Assembly (NCBI GenBank): GCA_964636405.1
Contig: CAZWSI010000002.1
Coordinates: 1 to 64,000, forward strand
Origin: CAZKGE01 sp964636405
GTDB taxonomy: Bacteria > Bacillota > Clostridia > Christensenellales > CAG-138
Direction: 5' to 3'
Length of the DNA stretch: 64,000 nt
Shown one piece after another: positions 15,496 through 24,099 of this stretch; position 1 is the stretch's first letter, and each line of letters opens with the position of its first letter. The notes beneath the pieces are model-generated. The model was given only the letters and a program-made list of their open reading frames with translations. It did not search any database and was not told the DNA's origin. The position numbers were made by a program, and so were the translations under genes.

Positions 15496-16947
15496 TTACG
15501 TCGTGGTTTTCCGCCAGATGCTGGGCGAAAAGAGCACGAGCAGCGGATAGATTTCAAGCCTTCCCAGCAGCATGTTCAGCGACAGCAGGAGCTTTGAGAA
15601 GGGCGAATAAAACTCGTAGTTGCCGAGCGGGCCCACCCGCCCGATGCCGGGGCCGATGTTGTTGAAGCACGCGAGCTCCGCCGTTATGTTCGTGGTAAAG
15701 TCCGCGCCGTCGAGCGAGAGCAGCAGCGTGGAGGCGAATATAATCAGCATGTAGATGGTAAAGTATACCCGCACGCCCTGGATCGTTTCGGAGGACACGG
15801 CCTTGCCGTCCATGCGGATCACGGTCACGATGCGCGGGTGAATGAGCCTGCGAATCTCGGAGGAGAAGGTCTTCACCAGGATCACAAGCCGGGAAACCTT
15901 CAGCCCGCCGCCCGTGGAGCCCGCGCACGCGCCGATGATCATGAGCAGCACGAGGATATGCTGCGAAAACTGCGGCCACACGCCCGCAAAGTCCACCGTG
16001 GCATAGCCCGTGGTGGTGAGAATGGAGCTGACCTGAAAGAGCGCGTGCCGCAGAGACAGCCCGCAGTCCCGATAGAGAGAAAACGTATTTGCGGCGATGA
16101 GCACGACGGCGACGAGCACGATGAGGCCGTAGCCACGCAGCTCCTCGTCCTTTAGCGCCGCGCGCGCGCGGCCGAGCATGAGCAGATAATAGAGATTGAA
16201 ATTTACGCCGAAAAGCAGCATGAAAACCGCCAGCACCACATCGATATAGGCGCTGTCGTAATACGTGATGCCCGCGTTTTTGACGGAGAAGCCGCCCGTG
16301 CCCGCCGCGCCGAAGGCATGGCAGAAGGAATCAAAGAGCGGCATGCCGCCCGCAAGCAGCAGGACGATCAGCACCACGGTCATAAGCGAGTATACGCCAT
16401 AGAGAATTTTTGCCGTTTCACGCATGCGCGGCACAAGCTTGCCCACCGCAGGGCCCGGCACCTCCGCGCGCATGAGGTGGAGCGAGCGGTTGTCCGCCAG
16501 CGGCACGACGGCCAGCACGAACACCAGCACGCCCATGCCGCCTACCCAGTGCGTGAAGCTGCGCCAGAAAAGAATGCAGCGGGGCAGCGCCTCCACATCC
16601 GAAAGCACGGTCGCGCCCGTCGTCGTAAAGCCGGATACGATTTCAAAAAAGCAGTCCCATACCGAAAGATCCTGCCCGCAAAGGTAGAGCGGCACGGCGC
16701 CGATGACCGAAAGCAGAATCCACGCCGCGGCTACAATAAAAAAGCCCTCGCGCGCGTAGATCGTGGTGTTCTCTGGTTTTCTGCGCAGCAGCACGGCCCC
16801 AAGCAGGCTGGAAACGGCGATGGGCGGAAAAAACGCAGCAAGCTCCCTTTCGCGGTAAAGCAGCCCGCAAACCACGGAGGGCAGCATGAGCAGCGCTTCG
16901 ACCAGAAGAACGCGGCCCAGAATATAGGCGACCATCTTTCTGTTCAT
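15496..16947 (-). CDS. trkH: Trk-type potassium uptake protein TrkH
   Basis: A 483-residue integral membrane subunit of a TrkAH potassium transporter. The four MPM repeats are visible by their filter-like segments: SGFTTTGAT, AAGTGGFSV, TTTGYAT and FNNIGPGIG. Many hydrophobic helices match the family, and the length is usual. It starts three bases after the trkA stop, so the pair is one operon, with TrkA gating the channel from the cytoplasm. Confidence 0.95.
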   Translation of the reverse strand: MNRKMVAYILGRVLLVEALLMLPSVVCGLLYRERELAAFFPPIAVSSLLGAVLLRRKPENTTIYAREGFFIVAAAWILLSVIGAVPLYLCGQDLSVWDCFFEIVSGFTTTGATVLSDVEALPRCILFWRSFTHWVGGMGVLVFVLAVVPLADNRSLHLMRAEVPGPAVGKLVPRMRETAKILYGVYSLMTVVLIVLLLAGGMPLFDSFCHAFGAAGTGGFSVKNAGITYYDSAYIDVVLAVFMLLFGVNFNLYYLLMLGRARAALKDEELRGYGLIVLVAVVLIAANTFSLYRDCGLSLRHALFQVSSILTTTGYATVDFAGVWPQFSQHILVLLMIIGACAGSTGGGLKVSRLVILVKTFSSEIRRLIHPRIVTVIRMDGKAVSSETIQGVRVYFTIYMLIIFASTLLLSLDGADFTTNITAELACFNNIGPGIGRVGPLGNYEFYSPFSKLLLSLNMLLGRLEIYPLLVLFSPSIWRKTTT

Positions 16948-16950
16948 GCG

Positions 16951-18309
16951 CTACTCCATAATGTCGGACAGGGCTTGCAGCTGCTGGTCGGAGGTGACGA
17001 CCAGCACGTCGTCGCGCAGACGAATCTCGTCGCCGCCGCCCGGGATGATCACGCGGCCGTTGCGCACGATGCACGCGATGAGCACGTGCGGCTTAGTCTG
17101 CAATTGGGCAAGCGGCACGTTCAGGTACGGCCCGGGCACGTCCGCGCGGAATTCCAGCACCTCCACGCGGCTGCCGATGAGCTTATACACGGCCTGCACG
17201 TTGGCGCTCTGGCTGCCCGCCGCGAGCGCGCGCACATAGCGCGAAATCTGGTTGACCGTAATCAGCTTGGGTGAAATAACCGTTTCCAGCGCCGTGTCCC
17301 GCACGAGCGAAACCAGATCGCTGTTGTTGACCTTGGCGATGACCTTGCGCACGTTGTGCTGGGAGGCGTAGAGCGCCGTGAGGATATTGCCCTCGTCAAG
17401 GCCGGTGAGCGAAATGAACGCGTCCACCTTGTCCAGCCCCTCCTCGAGCAGCAGCTCGTGGCTGGAGGACGGGTCGCAAAGGATGACCGTATGCGGCAAA
17501 AGCCGCCCGAGCTCCTCCGCGCGGGCGGGATCGCGCTCTACGATTTTTACCGACACGCCGTCGCGTTCGAGCGCCTCCGCCAGATAGAAGGCGATGCGGC
17601 TGCCGCCGTTGATCATGGCCGAGCGCGCGCGGGAGGTGGAGAGATTGATTTTTTTGAAGGTGCGCACCATGTCCGACGGCGCGCCGATGACATACAGCAC
17701 GTCGTCCTCCTCCGGCACGAAATCGCCCGAGGGGATGAGCACGCCGCCGTCGCGCTCCACCGCGCAAATGAGCACCCGGATGCCGGCCTTTTTGGGCAAA
17801 TCGCGCAGCGGCACGCCCATAAGCGGGCTGCCCCGCCGCACACGGCAGGCGACGAGCTCCGCGCGGCCGCCGGCGAACATTTCCACCCGGGTCGCGGCGG
17901 GAAAGCGCAAAATGCGCGCAATCTCCTGCGCGGCGGCCAGCTCCGGGTTGATGACCATGGAAAGCCCGAGGCCCTCGCGCAAAAAATCGGATTGTTCATA
18001 ATATTCCGGGCTGCGTACGCGCGCGATGGTGTTCTGCACGCCGAGCTTGTGTGCGGTGAGGCAGCAGAGAATATTTACCTCGTCCGACGCGGTGGCGGCG
18101 ATGATCAGATCGGCCTTGCCCACGCCCGCCTCCACAAGCGTAGCGTGCGCCGCGCCGTTGCCAAGGTAGCCCAGCACGTCGAGCGTATTGCCCGCCTGTG
18201 AGACGACGCGCTCGCTTATGTCGATCACCGTAATGTTATGGCCCTCCGTCACCAAATGCGAGGCAAGCGTTGAACCGACCTTGCCAATGCCTACGATGAC
18301 AATTTGCAT
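16951..18309 (-). CDS. trkA: Trk potassium uptake regulatory protein TrkA
   Basis: A 452-residue cytoplasmic protein with two tandem RCK units. Each has a Rossmann NAD-binding domain (MQIVIVGIGKVGSTLASHLV at the N-terminus; SRIAFYLAEALERDGVSVKIVE mid-protein) and a TrkA-C domain (VACRVRRGSPLMGVPL; GSRVEVLEFRADVPG). The open frame continues upstream, but MQIVIVG at 18309 has GGAGG six bases ahead and is the conserved family start. Binding of NAD(H)/ATP to this subunit regulates TrkH. A structured leader lies upstream. Confidence 0.95.
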   Translation of the reverse strand: MQIVIVGIGKVGSTLASHLVTEGHNITVIDISERVVSQAGNTLDVLGYLGNGAAHATLVEAGVGKADLIIAATASDEVNILCCLTAHKLGVQNTIARVRSPEYYEQSDFLREGLGLSMVINPELAAAQEIARILRFPAATRVEMFAGGRAELVACRVRRGSPLMGVPLRDLPKKAGIRVLICAVERDGGVLIPSGDFVPEEDDVLYVIGAPSDMVRTFKKINLSTSRARSAMINGGSRIAFYLAEALERDGVSVKIVERDPARAEELGRLLPHTVILCDPSSSHELLLEEGLDKVDAFISLTGLDEGNILTALYASQHNVRKVIAKVNNSDLVSLVRDTALETVISPKLITVNQISRYVRALAAGSQSANVQAVYKLIGSRVEVLEFRADVPGPYLNVPLAQLQTKPHVLIACIVRNGRVIIPGGGDEIRLRDDVLVVTSDQQLQALSDIME

Positions 18310-18615
18310 ACGGGTCCTCCCAAGCGAAAAGTGCGTACCGCGCAAAGCGGTACATCCGCAGATTACCAGAAAACGCGCGCCTTGGCAACGGGCCGGAAAA
18401 AGATTAGCGGGAAATAAGCGTCCGCGCGGAAAGCGGCGAGGCAAATCCCGCTGCCCAGAATCTGCTAATTTTCGCTGAAATGTTGGTTTTTTTAACGGAA
18501 TATCTGTACAAACCGCAAAGCATTCGATATGATTACAATATGTTGTGTCTGGCTTGTAAACAAAGCACAAGCTGCCGCTGGCGCGGCGGCGTGCAAAGCA
18601 GACCGGGAGGCACGG
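18310..18615. other. divergent intergenic region with a structured trkA leader
   Basis: No gene is seen here. Reading the minus strand toward trkA there are nested complementary segments: an outer 7-base pair set (18459-18465 with 18358-18364), an inner 7-base set (18446-18452 with 18406-18412), then a perfect hairpin GTACCGC / GCGGTAC at 18335-18353 just before the ribosome binding site. This layout suggests a regulatory leader, but I could not match it to the c-di-AMP (ydaO) or another known riboswitch consensus. The part near 18480-18540 is AT-rich and probably holds the promoters. Confidence 0.4.
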
Positions 18616-19446
18616 GTGCGCATACAAATGCGTACGCAAAGCAGCGTGCAAAAACGCGCGCGCAAGCGCAAGCATAAGCGGAGAATCCGTATTACGCCGC
18701 GAGGCTATCTCGTATTGGGCGTGTTTGTATTATTCGTTCTTTTGATCGTCCTAATCTGCATGCTTTGCTGCGGAAAACCGGCTGAAAAAACGGAGGGCGG
18801 CTCCTATGCCGCCGCGCCCGGCCCGGAGCCGGACGCTTCCGCCCAGCCGGAGGAAACGCCCGTTCCCACGCCCACGCCCTCTCCGGAGGCCACGCCCTCT
18901 CCCAACGCCGCAGAAACGCCGGGGCTCTCGTCTGCGGGCGTGCGGCTGCCGAGCGCCGAGCAGGAGGCGGGCGCGGTGAGCGGCCTTGTGCGCGCCTCGG
19001 GCGTGGCGCTGCGCAAGGGCTCGTCCAAAAGCTACGGCATTCTCCGCAAGTGCGAGGACGGCGAAGCGCTGCTCGTATACGCGCAGGAAAACGAATATAC
19101 CTTCGTCAAGACCCTCGCCGACAATCAATTCGGCTACATAGCCACGCAGTATGTGCAGAAATTCGGCCTGCTGCCCGGCGAAGCGGGCGAAACGCCGCGG
19201 CCCGCCTCACGCCCGGGCGGCATTATGGGCATCGTGAACGTTGAGGAAATGTATCTGCGCGGCGCGCCCTCCAAGGAGGGCAACGAGCCGCTCGGCCTGT
19301 GCAAGAAGGATACGCTTGTGTGGGTTTATTTCCAAACGGACAAATGGTATTATGTCGAAATCGCTTCCACGGGTGAATGCGGCTATCTTTACGCCCAGTA
19401 TATCATGACGCAATCGGCCGTACCCGCAGGCACGCCCGTGCCATAG
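18616..19446 (+). CDS. membrane-anchored SH3-domain protein
   Basis: A 276-residue protein with a short, strongly basic cytoplasmic N-terminus (KRARKRKHKRRIRI), one transmembrane helix (YLVLGVFVLFVLLIVLICMLCC, about residues 29-50), a Pro/Glu/Thr linker with PVPTPTPSPEATPSP, and two bacterial SH3 (SH3_3) domains: about 130-190 (ASGVALRKGSSKSYGIL) and 205-270 (EEMYLRGAPSKEGNEPL). Such domains bind peptidoglycan or peptides outside the cell. GTG 18616 is preferred because GGGAGG lies five bases before it; ATG 18628 is an alternative. It is divergent from trkA and convergent with the next gene. Confidence 0.75.
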   Translation: MRIQMRTQSSVQKRARKRKHKRRIRITPRGYLVLGVFVLFVLLIVLICMLCCGKPAEKTEGGSYAAAPGPEPDASAQPEETPVPTPTPSPEATPSPNAAETPGLSSAGVRLPSAEQEAGAVSGLVRASGVALRKGSSKSYGILRKCEDGEALLVYAQENEYTFVKTLADNQFGYIATQYVQKFGLLPGEAGETPRPASRPGGIMGIVNVEEMYLRGAPSKEGNEPLGLCKKDTLVWVYFQTDKWYYVEIASTGECGYLYAQYIMTQSAVPAGTPVP

Positions 19447-19469
19447 CGGCAGGCGGGGACGCATCCGCC

Positions 19470-20399
19470 CTAGAACTCCAGATCGTTGAATTGCTCCATA
19501 TGCTCGTCCGCCTGCTCGCCAACCCTTCCTACGAGCAGATACTGCTTGTCAAACGCGTTGTAGGGGAAGGTATGCAAAAGGCGGAAGTTTTGAATCATGC
19601 CGGAGCTGGACACATGCGTGCGCGGGCCCGTACAGGGGTGCGGCGTGCCGTCGATGGTGATATGTCCCTCGTCCATGTAACAGATGGGAAAATCGCTCCG
19701 AATGATTTCGAGCACCTTCTGCTCAAGCTGGACGATATCCACCTCGGGCGGCCGGTCGTCGAAGGTGAGCACAAAGCCGTGCTTGATATCGGAGTGCTGG
19801 CAGCGCGACAGATCGTCGGGCGGCAGGAAGAACTCGCAAAGATCCTCGGCCGTGTGCGCCATCTGGCGGTAGGGCAGCGACTCAAACACGATGCGGCGAA
19901 CCTCTTCGGGCTCCGGGCCGAAGATGTTCGGGCGCATGACTAGAATCTCCTCGCCCACGCCGATGAGCAGCTGCGCGTTCATGCCCAGGAAGGGATAGAT
20001 CAGATCAAAATGCTCCACGATCACGCGCCGCCCGTGCTCCATTGCCTCGCGGATGGCCTCCGCGAGCTCGTGCGGCTGCGTAAAGCCCAGCTCGAAGCGA
20101 ATGTCCACATGATAGGTGTGCGGGGAAAAGAAGCCCGTCTGGCTGTCCTGCTCCAAAAGGGGCAGCGGGCGGATGTTTACGCCGTCGTCGTCGTTGGTAA
20201 GCTCCAGCCCGGGGAACATGCCCTTGATGAGCGCGCTCTTGCCCGAGCCCGCCTCGCCGATGATGCCCACCAGCTTGTCGAAGGGGCTTAAAAAGAGCTG
20301 GGCAATCTGGATACCGAGGTCATAGATGCGGTTCCGGCCGCGCGGGGCGAAGAACGAGCTGTAAAAATGGTTCTTTTGCATGCGGTAAGAATAGGGCAT
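19470..20399 (-). CDS. P-loop NTPase with C-terminal AlaRS-like additional domain
   Basis: A 309-residue cytoplasmic protein. The N-terminus (SSFFAPRGRNRIYDLG) leads to a Walker A motif GEAGSGKS at about 48-55, then KGMFPGLELTNDDDGVN and a candidate Walker B-like strand (RVIVEHFDLIYP). The C-terminal ~90 residues carry YMDEGHITIDG, then HPCTGPRTHVSSSGMIQ, the CxxxH-like arrangement seen in alanyl-tRNA-synthetase/AlaX-type second domains. Clostridial homologues are, to my recollection, annotated by this accessory domain, with no established function. AGGAGG precedes the ATG and the gene starts 19 bases after citC on the same strand, so it is co-transcribed with citC. A role in CitC-related acyl or nucleotide chemistry is conceivable but unproven. 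Confidence 0.6.
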   Translation of the reverse strand: MPYSYRMQKNHFYSSFFAPRGRNRIYDLGIQIAQLFLSPFDKLVGIIGEAGSGKSALIKGMFPGLELTNDDDGVNIRPLPLLEQDSQTGFFSPHTYHVDIRFELGFTQPHELAEAIREAMEHGRRVIVEHFDLIYPFLGMNAQLLIGVGEEILVMRPNIFGPEPEEVRRIVFESLPYRQMAHTAEDLCEFFLPPDDLSRCQHSDIKHGFVLTFDDRPPEVDIVQLEQKVLEIIRSDFPICYMDEGHITIDGTPHPCTGPRTHVSSSGMIQNFRLLHTFPYNAFDKQYLLVGRVGEQADEHMEQFNDLEF

Positions 20400-20418
20400 A
20401 ACGGACCTCCTGCACTTC

Positions 20419-21399
20419 TTAGCGTTTTGAAAGCAAATATTGATAGGTGACCGGCGGGACGAGCGGCAAAATGGCCGCGTAATCGCCCTTTTCCAGCAGG
20501 GCGCGCACGCGGCTTGCGCTCACGGGCGCGCCGCCCACTTCCAGCCGGGGCAGTTCGACCACCTCGACCCCGTGCGCGGGCAGGGCAGCCTTCATCGCGG
20601 CGTTGTAGGCAGCGGTCACGGGCGAATACGGCTCCGTGCCCACAAAGCGCTTTTGCATATGCAGCGGCTCAATAAAATACCGCGTAAACACCGCCAGATC
20701 GAGCGCGCAGCGCGCCTTGGAAACGCGCGCCTTTTCGCGCAGAAAGTAATCCGGGAAGGTGGCGGCGGATACCAAATAGCCGCCCGTTTCATGCACGCTT
20801 ACGTTCGGCAGATCGGCCGTCCCCTCGCGCACAAGCCGAAGCCGGTCGGCGGCGGGAACGAGGGCCTTGTCCTCCGACAGCACAAATACGTGCAACAAGC
20901 CGCATTGCCGCGCGGCGGTTTCGATGAGATAGCGATGCCCGTTGGTGAAGGGATTGCAGTTGGCCACAACGCAGCCCACCACGCCGCCGCAATCGGGCGT
21001 TTCAAGCGAACGCACAAACGCCGCCGCGCCGCCGCGCAGGTTTTCCATGAGCAGGCAGTCGGGCGCAGCCGCGACCTCGTAAAAGCCAAAGCCGCCGAAT
21101 ATGGCCGCGTTGCGGGGCTTGGTATATAAAAATAGGTGGCGCTTGCCCGCCAGGAAGGCCGTCCTTTGCAGCTCCGTGAGAATGGTGGCCGTGAGATTTT
21201 CGCCCATGCGCGTTTCGCTCACCGCCACGCACTTGATCACGTTTCCATCCAGCGACCCCGTCCCCACCAGCTCGTCGCCGTCGTACAGCAGCACGGAAAA
21301 ATCGACGCCCTCCGCGTAGGAAAGCCCGCACCGCTCCAAAAAGGCGCTTAGCTCCGCAAGCCTGCGGCCGGTAAACGGCTGTCCGTATAAAATATCCAA
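20419..21399 (-). CDS. citC: [citrate/citramalate (pro-3S)-lyase] ligase CitC
   Basis: A 326-residue two-domain enzyme. An N-terminal GNAT-like domain (about 1-120) is followed by a nucleotidyltransferase domain with CNPFTNGHRYLIE (HxGH-like) and VSASRVR (ISxSxxR-like). It uses ATP and acetate to acetylate the thiol of the prosthetic group on the CitD acyl carrier protein, activating the lyase. The start is set at TTG 21399: AGGAGGG lies 7 bases upstream. The ATG six codons earlier overlaps that site and sits directly against the -10 box at 21420-21425, so it would be at or before the transcription start. It is divergent from citDEF; the P-loop gene follows in the same direction. Confidence 0.85.
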   Translation of the reverse strand: MDILYGQPFTGRRLAELSAFLERCGLSYAEGVDFSVLLYDGDELVGTGSLDGNVIKCVAVSETRMGENLTATILTELQRTAFLAGKRHLFLYTKPRNAAIFGGFGFYEVAAAPDCLLMENLRGGAAAFVRSLETPDCGGVVGCVVANCNPFTNGHRYLIETAARQCGLLHVFVLSEDKALVPAADRLRLVREGTADLPNVSVHETGGYLVSAATFPDYFLREKARVSKARCALDLAVFTRYFIEPLHMQKRFVGTEPYSPVTAAYNAAMKAALPAHGVEVVELPRLEVGGAPVSASRVRALLEKGDYAAILPLVPPVTYQYLLSKR

Positions 21400-21419
21400 G
21401 GGAAATCCCTCCTGCATTC

Positions 21420-21448
21420 AGTATAGCGCGAAAAAAGCTTTCTGAAAA
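21420..21448 (-). promoter_or_regulatory. citC promoter
   Basis: On the minus strand TTTTCA (21443-21448) and TATACT (21420-21425) are 17 bases apart. Transcription should start near 21413, leaving a very short leader before the TTG start codon. Confidence 0.55.
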
Positions 21449-21462
21449 GCGCGGCTTTCACA

Positions 21463-21496
21463 TTGCAATTCGCGGAATTGTATCATATAATATGAT
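21463..21496 (+). promoter_or_regulatory. citDEF promoter with overlapping palindromic operator
   Basis: TTGCAA at 21463-21468 and a perfect TATAAT at 21486-21491 are 17 bases apart, a strong sigma-A promoter for citDEF and the hydro-lyase genes. Centred on the -10 box is a perfect 15-base palindrome, ATCATAT-A-ATATGAT (21482-21496), a likely repressor site. It lies back to back with the citC promoter, so one protein bound here could control both directions. The GntR-type regulator encoded at 25691 is the obvious candidate. Confidence 0.7.
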
Positions 21497-21525
21497 CAAA
21501 TTGATTTAATACAAAGGAGCTTTGC

Positions 21526-21795
21526 ATGACCCGTATCCTGAAAAAAGCGACCGCCGGCACGCTGGAATCCAGCGACGTGTATGTAGCGCTGGAGCCGTGC
21601 GCGCAAGGGGTCGAGCTGGAGATCGAATCCGCCGTATACAGGCAGTTTGGCGAGGCGCTGCGCCGCACGGCGGAGGAGGTTTTGCGCGCCTTCGGCGTGG
21701 AGGGCGCGAAGGTGTATATCAATGATCGCGGGGCGCTGGACTGCGTGCTGCGCGCGCGGCTGGAAACGGCCATCCGGCGGGGAGGTGAGGCGTAA
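21526..21795 (+). CDS. citD: citrate/citramalate lyase acyl carrier protein (gamma)
   Basis: An 89-residue acyl carrier subunit. The motif AGTLESSDVYV near the N-terminus contains the serine (S15) expected to carry the phosphoribosyl-dephospho-CoA prosthetic group. Length and the C-terminal RALDC-like stretch (DRGALDCVLRARLETA) match CitD. AAAGGAG precedes the ATG, and the stop overlaps citE by one base (TAATG). Genes for prosthetic group synthesis and transfer (citG, citX) are not in the window. Confidence 0.9.
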   Translation: MTRILKKATAGTLESSDVYVALEPCAQGVELEIESAVYRQFGEALRRTAEEVLRAFGVEGAKVYINDRGALDCVLRARLETAIRRGGEA

Positions 21796-22679
21796 TGCTC
21801 CGCTCGCTGCTCTTTATTCCGGGCTCGACGCCCAATAAGCTCATTCATATCGCCGATATGGGCGCGGACGCGGTCATACTCGACCTCGAGGACGCGGTTT
21901 CCCCCGACGAAAAGGACGCGGCGCGCATTCTTGTGCGAAATACCATTCAGAGCCTGCGCGCGCCGGGGCTTACCATCGTCGTGCGTATCAACGCCATCGA
22001 CACGCCCTACTGGCGGCAGGATTTAAGCGAGCTTGCTCCGCTTGGCCCGGCGCTTTTCATGCCCCCCAAGGTGAGCGCCGCCTCCGACGTGCGCGCGGCG
22101 GACGAGGCCTTGACGGCGCTGGAGCGCAAGCACGGCCTTGCAGAAGGCTCCATCGGCCTGCTGCCGCTCATTGAAACGGCCTTGGGCGTGGAAAACGCCT
22201 TTGCCATCGCCTCCGCATGCGGGCGCGTGAAGGCGCTGCTGCTGGGCGGGGAAGACCTCACCGCCGATTTGCGCTGCAAGCGCACCAAGGCGGGGCATGA
22301 AATCGCCTATGCGCGCGCAAGGCTGGTTTGCGCGGCGCGCGCGGCGGGCGTGGCGGTGTTCGACACGCCCTTTACGGACGTAAACGACGACGAGGGGCTG
22401 CTGCGCGATGCGGAAACGGCCAAGGCCTTGGGTTTTAGCGGAAAATCCGCCATCTCGCCCCGGCACGTGGCCGCCATCAACGCGGTGTTCAGCCCCACGC
22501 CCGAGGAGATCGACTATGCCCGCGAGGTGATGGAGGCGATTGAGGCGGCCCGCGCGCAGGGGCGCGGGGTCATCGCGCTGCACGGAAAAATGGTGGACGC
22601 GCCCATCGTTTCGCGCGCGCAGCGCGTTTTGGAAGCGGCGGCCGCGCTCGGCCTGAATCGGGGAGGCGAAGCGATATGA
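21795..22679 (+). CDS. citE: citrate/citramalate lyase beta subunit (acyl lyase)
   Basis: A 294-residue TIM-barrel protein of the HpcH/HpaI-CitE family. Seen: LRSLLFIPGSTPNKL at the start, ADAVILDLEDAVSPDEKD with the metal-binding acidic residues, RINAIDTPY, the LLPLIETALGVENAF strand, LLLGGEDLTADL and GKSAISPRHVAAIN. It cleaves the acyl-ACP thioester (citryl- or citramalyl-) to release the keto product (oxaloacetate or pyruvate). It is coupled by overlap to citD and citF. Because the neighbouring genes make mesaconate and citramalate from glutamate, pyruvate from citramalyl-ACP is the likely product here. Confidence 0.9.
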   Translation: MLRSLLFIPGSTPNKLIHIADMGADAVILDLEDAVSPDEKDAARILVRNTIQSLRAPGLTIVVRINAIDTPYWRQDLSELAPLGPALFMPPKVSAASDVRAADEALTALERKHGLAEGSIGLLPLIETALGVENAFAIASACGRVKALLLGGEDLTADLRCKRTKAGHEIAYARARLVCAARAAGVAVFDTPFTDVNDDEGLLRDAETAKALGFSGKSAISPRHVAAINAVFSPTPEEIDYAREVMEAIEAARAQGRGVIALHGKMVDAPIVSRAQRVLEAAAALGLNRGGEAI

Positions 22680-24085
22680 GCAAGGTGGTTTCTTCCCTGC
22701 GCGAGGCGATTGGCCTTGCGGGGCTTGAGGACGGCATGACGGTGTCGTTCCATCATCATCTGCGCAACGGCGATCATGTGCTCAATTTGGTCATGGACGA
22801 GCTGGCGCAAATGGGCTTTCGCGACCTCACGGTCAACGCAAGCTCCCTTTTCGACGTGCACGCGCCGCTGCTTTCGCACATTCGGAGCGGCGTGGTCACG
22901 GGCCTTCAAACCGACTATATGGCGGCCGGGCTCGGGCGCGCCATATCGGGCGGCATGCTTCAAAAGCCGGTGGAATTTCGCACCCACGGCGGGCGGCCAT
23001 ACGATATTATGCGCGGCAAAACGCCCATCGACGTGGCCTTTATCGCCGCGCCCGCGGCCGATCCCATGGGCAACTGCTCGGGGCTAATCGGGAAATCCGC
23101 CTGCGGGAGCCTTGGCTACGCGTTCGCGGACGCGATGTACGCCCGCAAAGTCATCGTAATCACGGACGATCTCGAGCCCTATCCGCTGAACGGCTGGTCC
23201 ATCCCCGAAACCTATGTAGATTACGTGGTCGCGGTGGACGAAATCGGCGATCCGGCGGGCATCGTATCGGGCACGACCCGCATCTCGCGCGATCCTGTGG
23301 GGCTGATTATGGCCGCCGAGGCCGCGAAGGTTATCGCGCATTCGGGCCTGCTCAAGGACGGCTTCAGCTTCCAGACGGGCGCGGGCGGGGCCACCCTCGC
23401 CGCCGCGCAGTACCTGAAGGAAATCATGCTGCGGGAAAAAATCCAGGGGAGCTTTGGCCTGGGCGGCATTACGGGCTATCTTGTGGACATGCTCAACGCG
23501 GGCTGCTTTGAAGCGCTCATGGACGTGCAGTGCTTCGACCTGACCGCCGTGGAATCGCTCAAAAGCAACCCCCGGCATCATGAAATCACCGCGCTGCAAT
23601 ACGCCGCGCCTCTCGCGCGCGGCGCGGTTGTGGACAGCCTCGACGTGGCGCTGCTGGGCGCGACGGAGATCGATACGGATTTCAACGTCAACGTGCACAC
23701 GGATTCCAACGGAAGCATCATGGGCGGCTCCGGCGGCCACAGCGACGCGGCGGCGGGCGCGAAGCTTGCGATGATCATCGCGCCGCTGTTCCGCGCGCGG
23801 CTACCCATCATCGCCGACCGCGTGGGCTGCGTGTCCACGCCCGGCACGGATATCGACGTGCTTGTCACGCAAAAGGGCGTGGCGGTGAATCCCAAAAACA
23901 CGGAGCTGCGCGCGCGCTTGCGGGAGGCGGGCGTGCGCGTGGTGGATATTCACGAGCTAAAGGCCGAGGCGGAGCGCATCACCGGCACGCCAGGGCGCGT
24001 GCGGCACGGCCAGCGGCCCGTGGCGGAGATCATCCGCCGCGACGGAACGCATCTGGACACGATTTACCAATCCGACGGCGCCTGA
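22676..24085 (+). CDS. citF: citrate/citramalate lyase alpha subunit (acyl-ACP transferase)
   Basis: A 469-residue CoA-transferase-like subunit that exchanges acetyl-ACP for citryl- or citramalyl-ACP. Seen: TVSFHHHLRNGDHVLNLVM near residue 25, IGKSACGSLGYAFADA, SFQTGAGGATLAAAQYL and the glycine-rich SNGSIMGGSGGHSDAAAGA, all typical of CitF. Full family length. The start overlaps the citE stop by four bases (ATGA). It is followed 14 bases later by the hydro-lyase genes. Confidence 0.9.
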   Translation: MSKVVSSLREAIGLAGLEDGMTVSFHHHLRNGDHVLNLVMDELAQMGFRDLTVNASSLFDVHAPLLSHIRSGVVTGLQTDYMAAGLGRAISGGMLQKPVEFRTHGGRPYDIMRGKTPIDVAFIAAPAADPMGNCSGLIGKSACGSLGYAFADAMYARKVIVITDDLEPYPLNGWSIPETYVDYVVAVDEIGDPAGIVSGTTRISRDPVGLIMAAEAAKVIAHSGLLKDGFSFQTGAGGATLAAAQYLKEIMLREKIQGSFGLGGITGYLVDMLNAGCFEALMDVQCFDLTAVESLKSNPRHHEITALQYAAPLARGAVVDSLDVALLGATEIDTDFNVNVHTDSNGSIMGGSGGHSDAAAGAKLAMIIAPLFRARLPIIADRVGCVSTPGTDIDVLVTQKGVAVNPKNTELRARLREAGVRVVDIHELKAEAERITGTPGRVRHGQRPVAEIIRRDGTHLDTIYQSDGA

Positions 24086-24099
24086 AGGGAGGCATTCGC

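Noticed and set aside
18310..18480. Firm call of a c-di-AMP (ydaO) riboswitch
   Set aside because: Nested stems are present, but the conserved ydaO core sequences could not be found by eye, so it is left as an unassigned structured leader.
16951..18675. 574-codon version of trkA
   Set aside because: The extra 122 codons cover the leader with its hairpins and have no ribosome binding site; MQIVIVG is the family start.
21397..21417. ATG at 21415-21417 as the citC start
   Set aside because: It has no ribosome binding site and lies two bases from the -10 box; the good AGGAGGG is downstream of it and serves TTG 21399.
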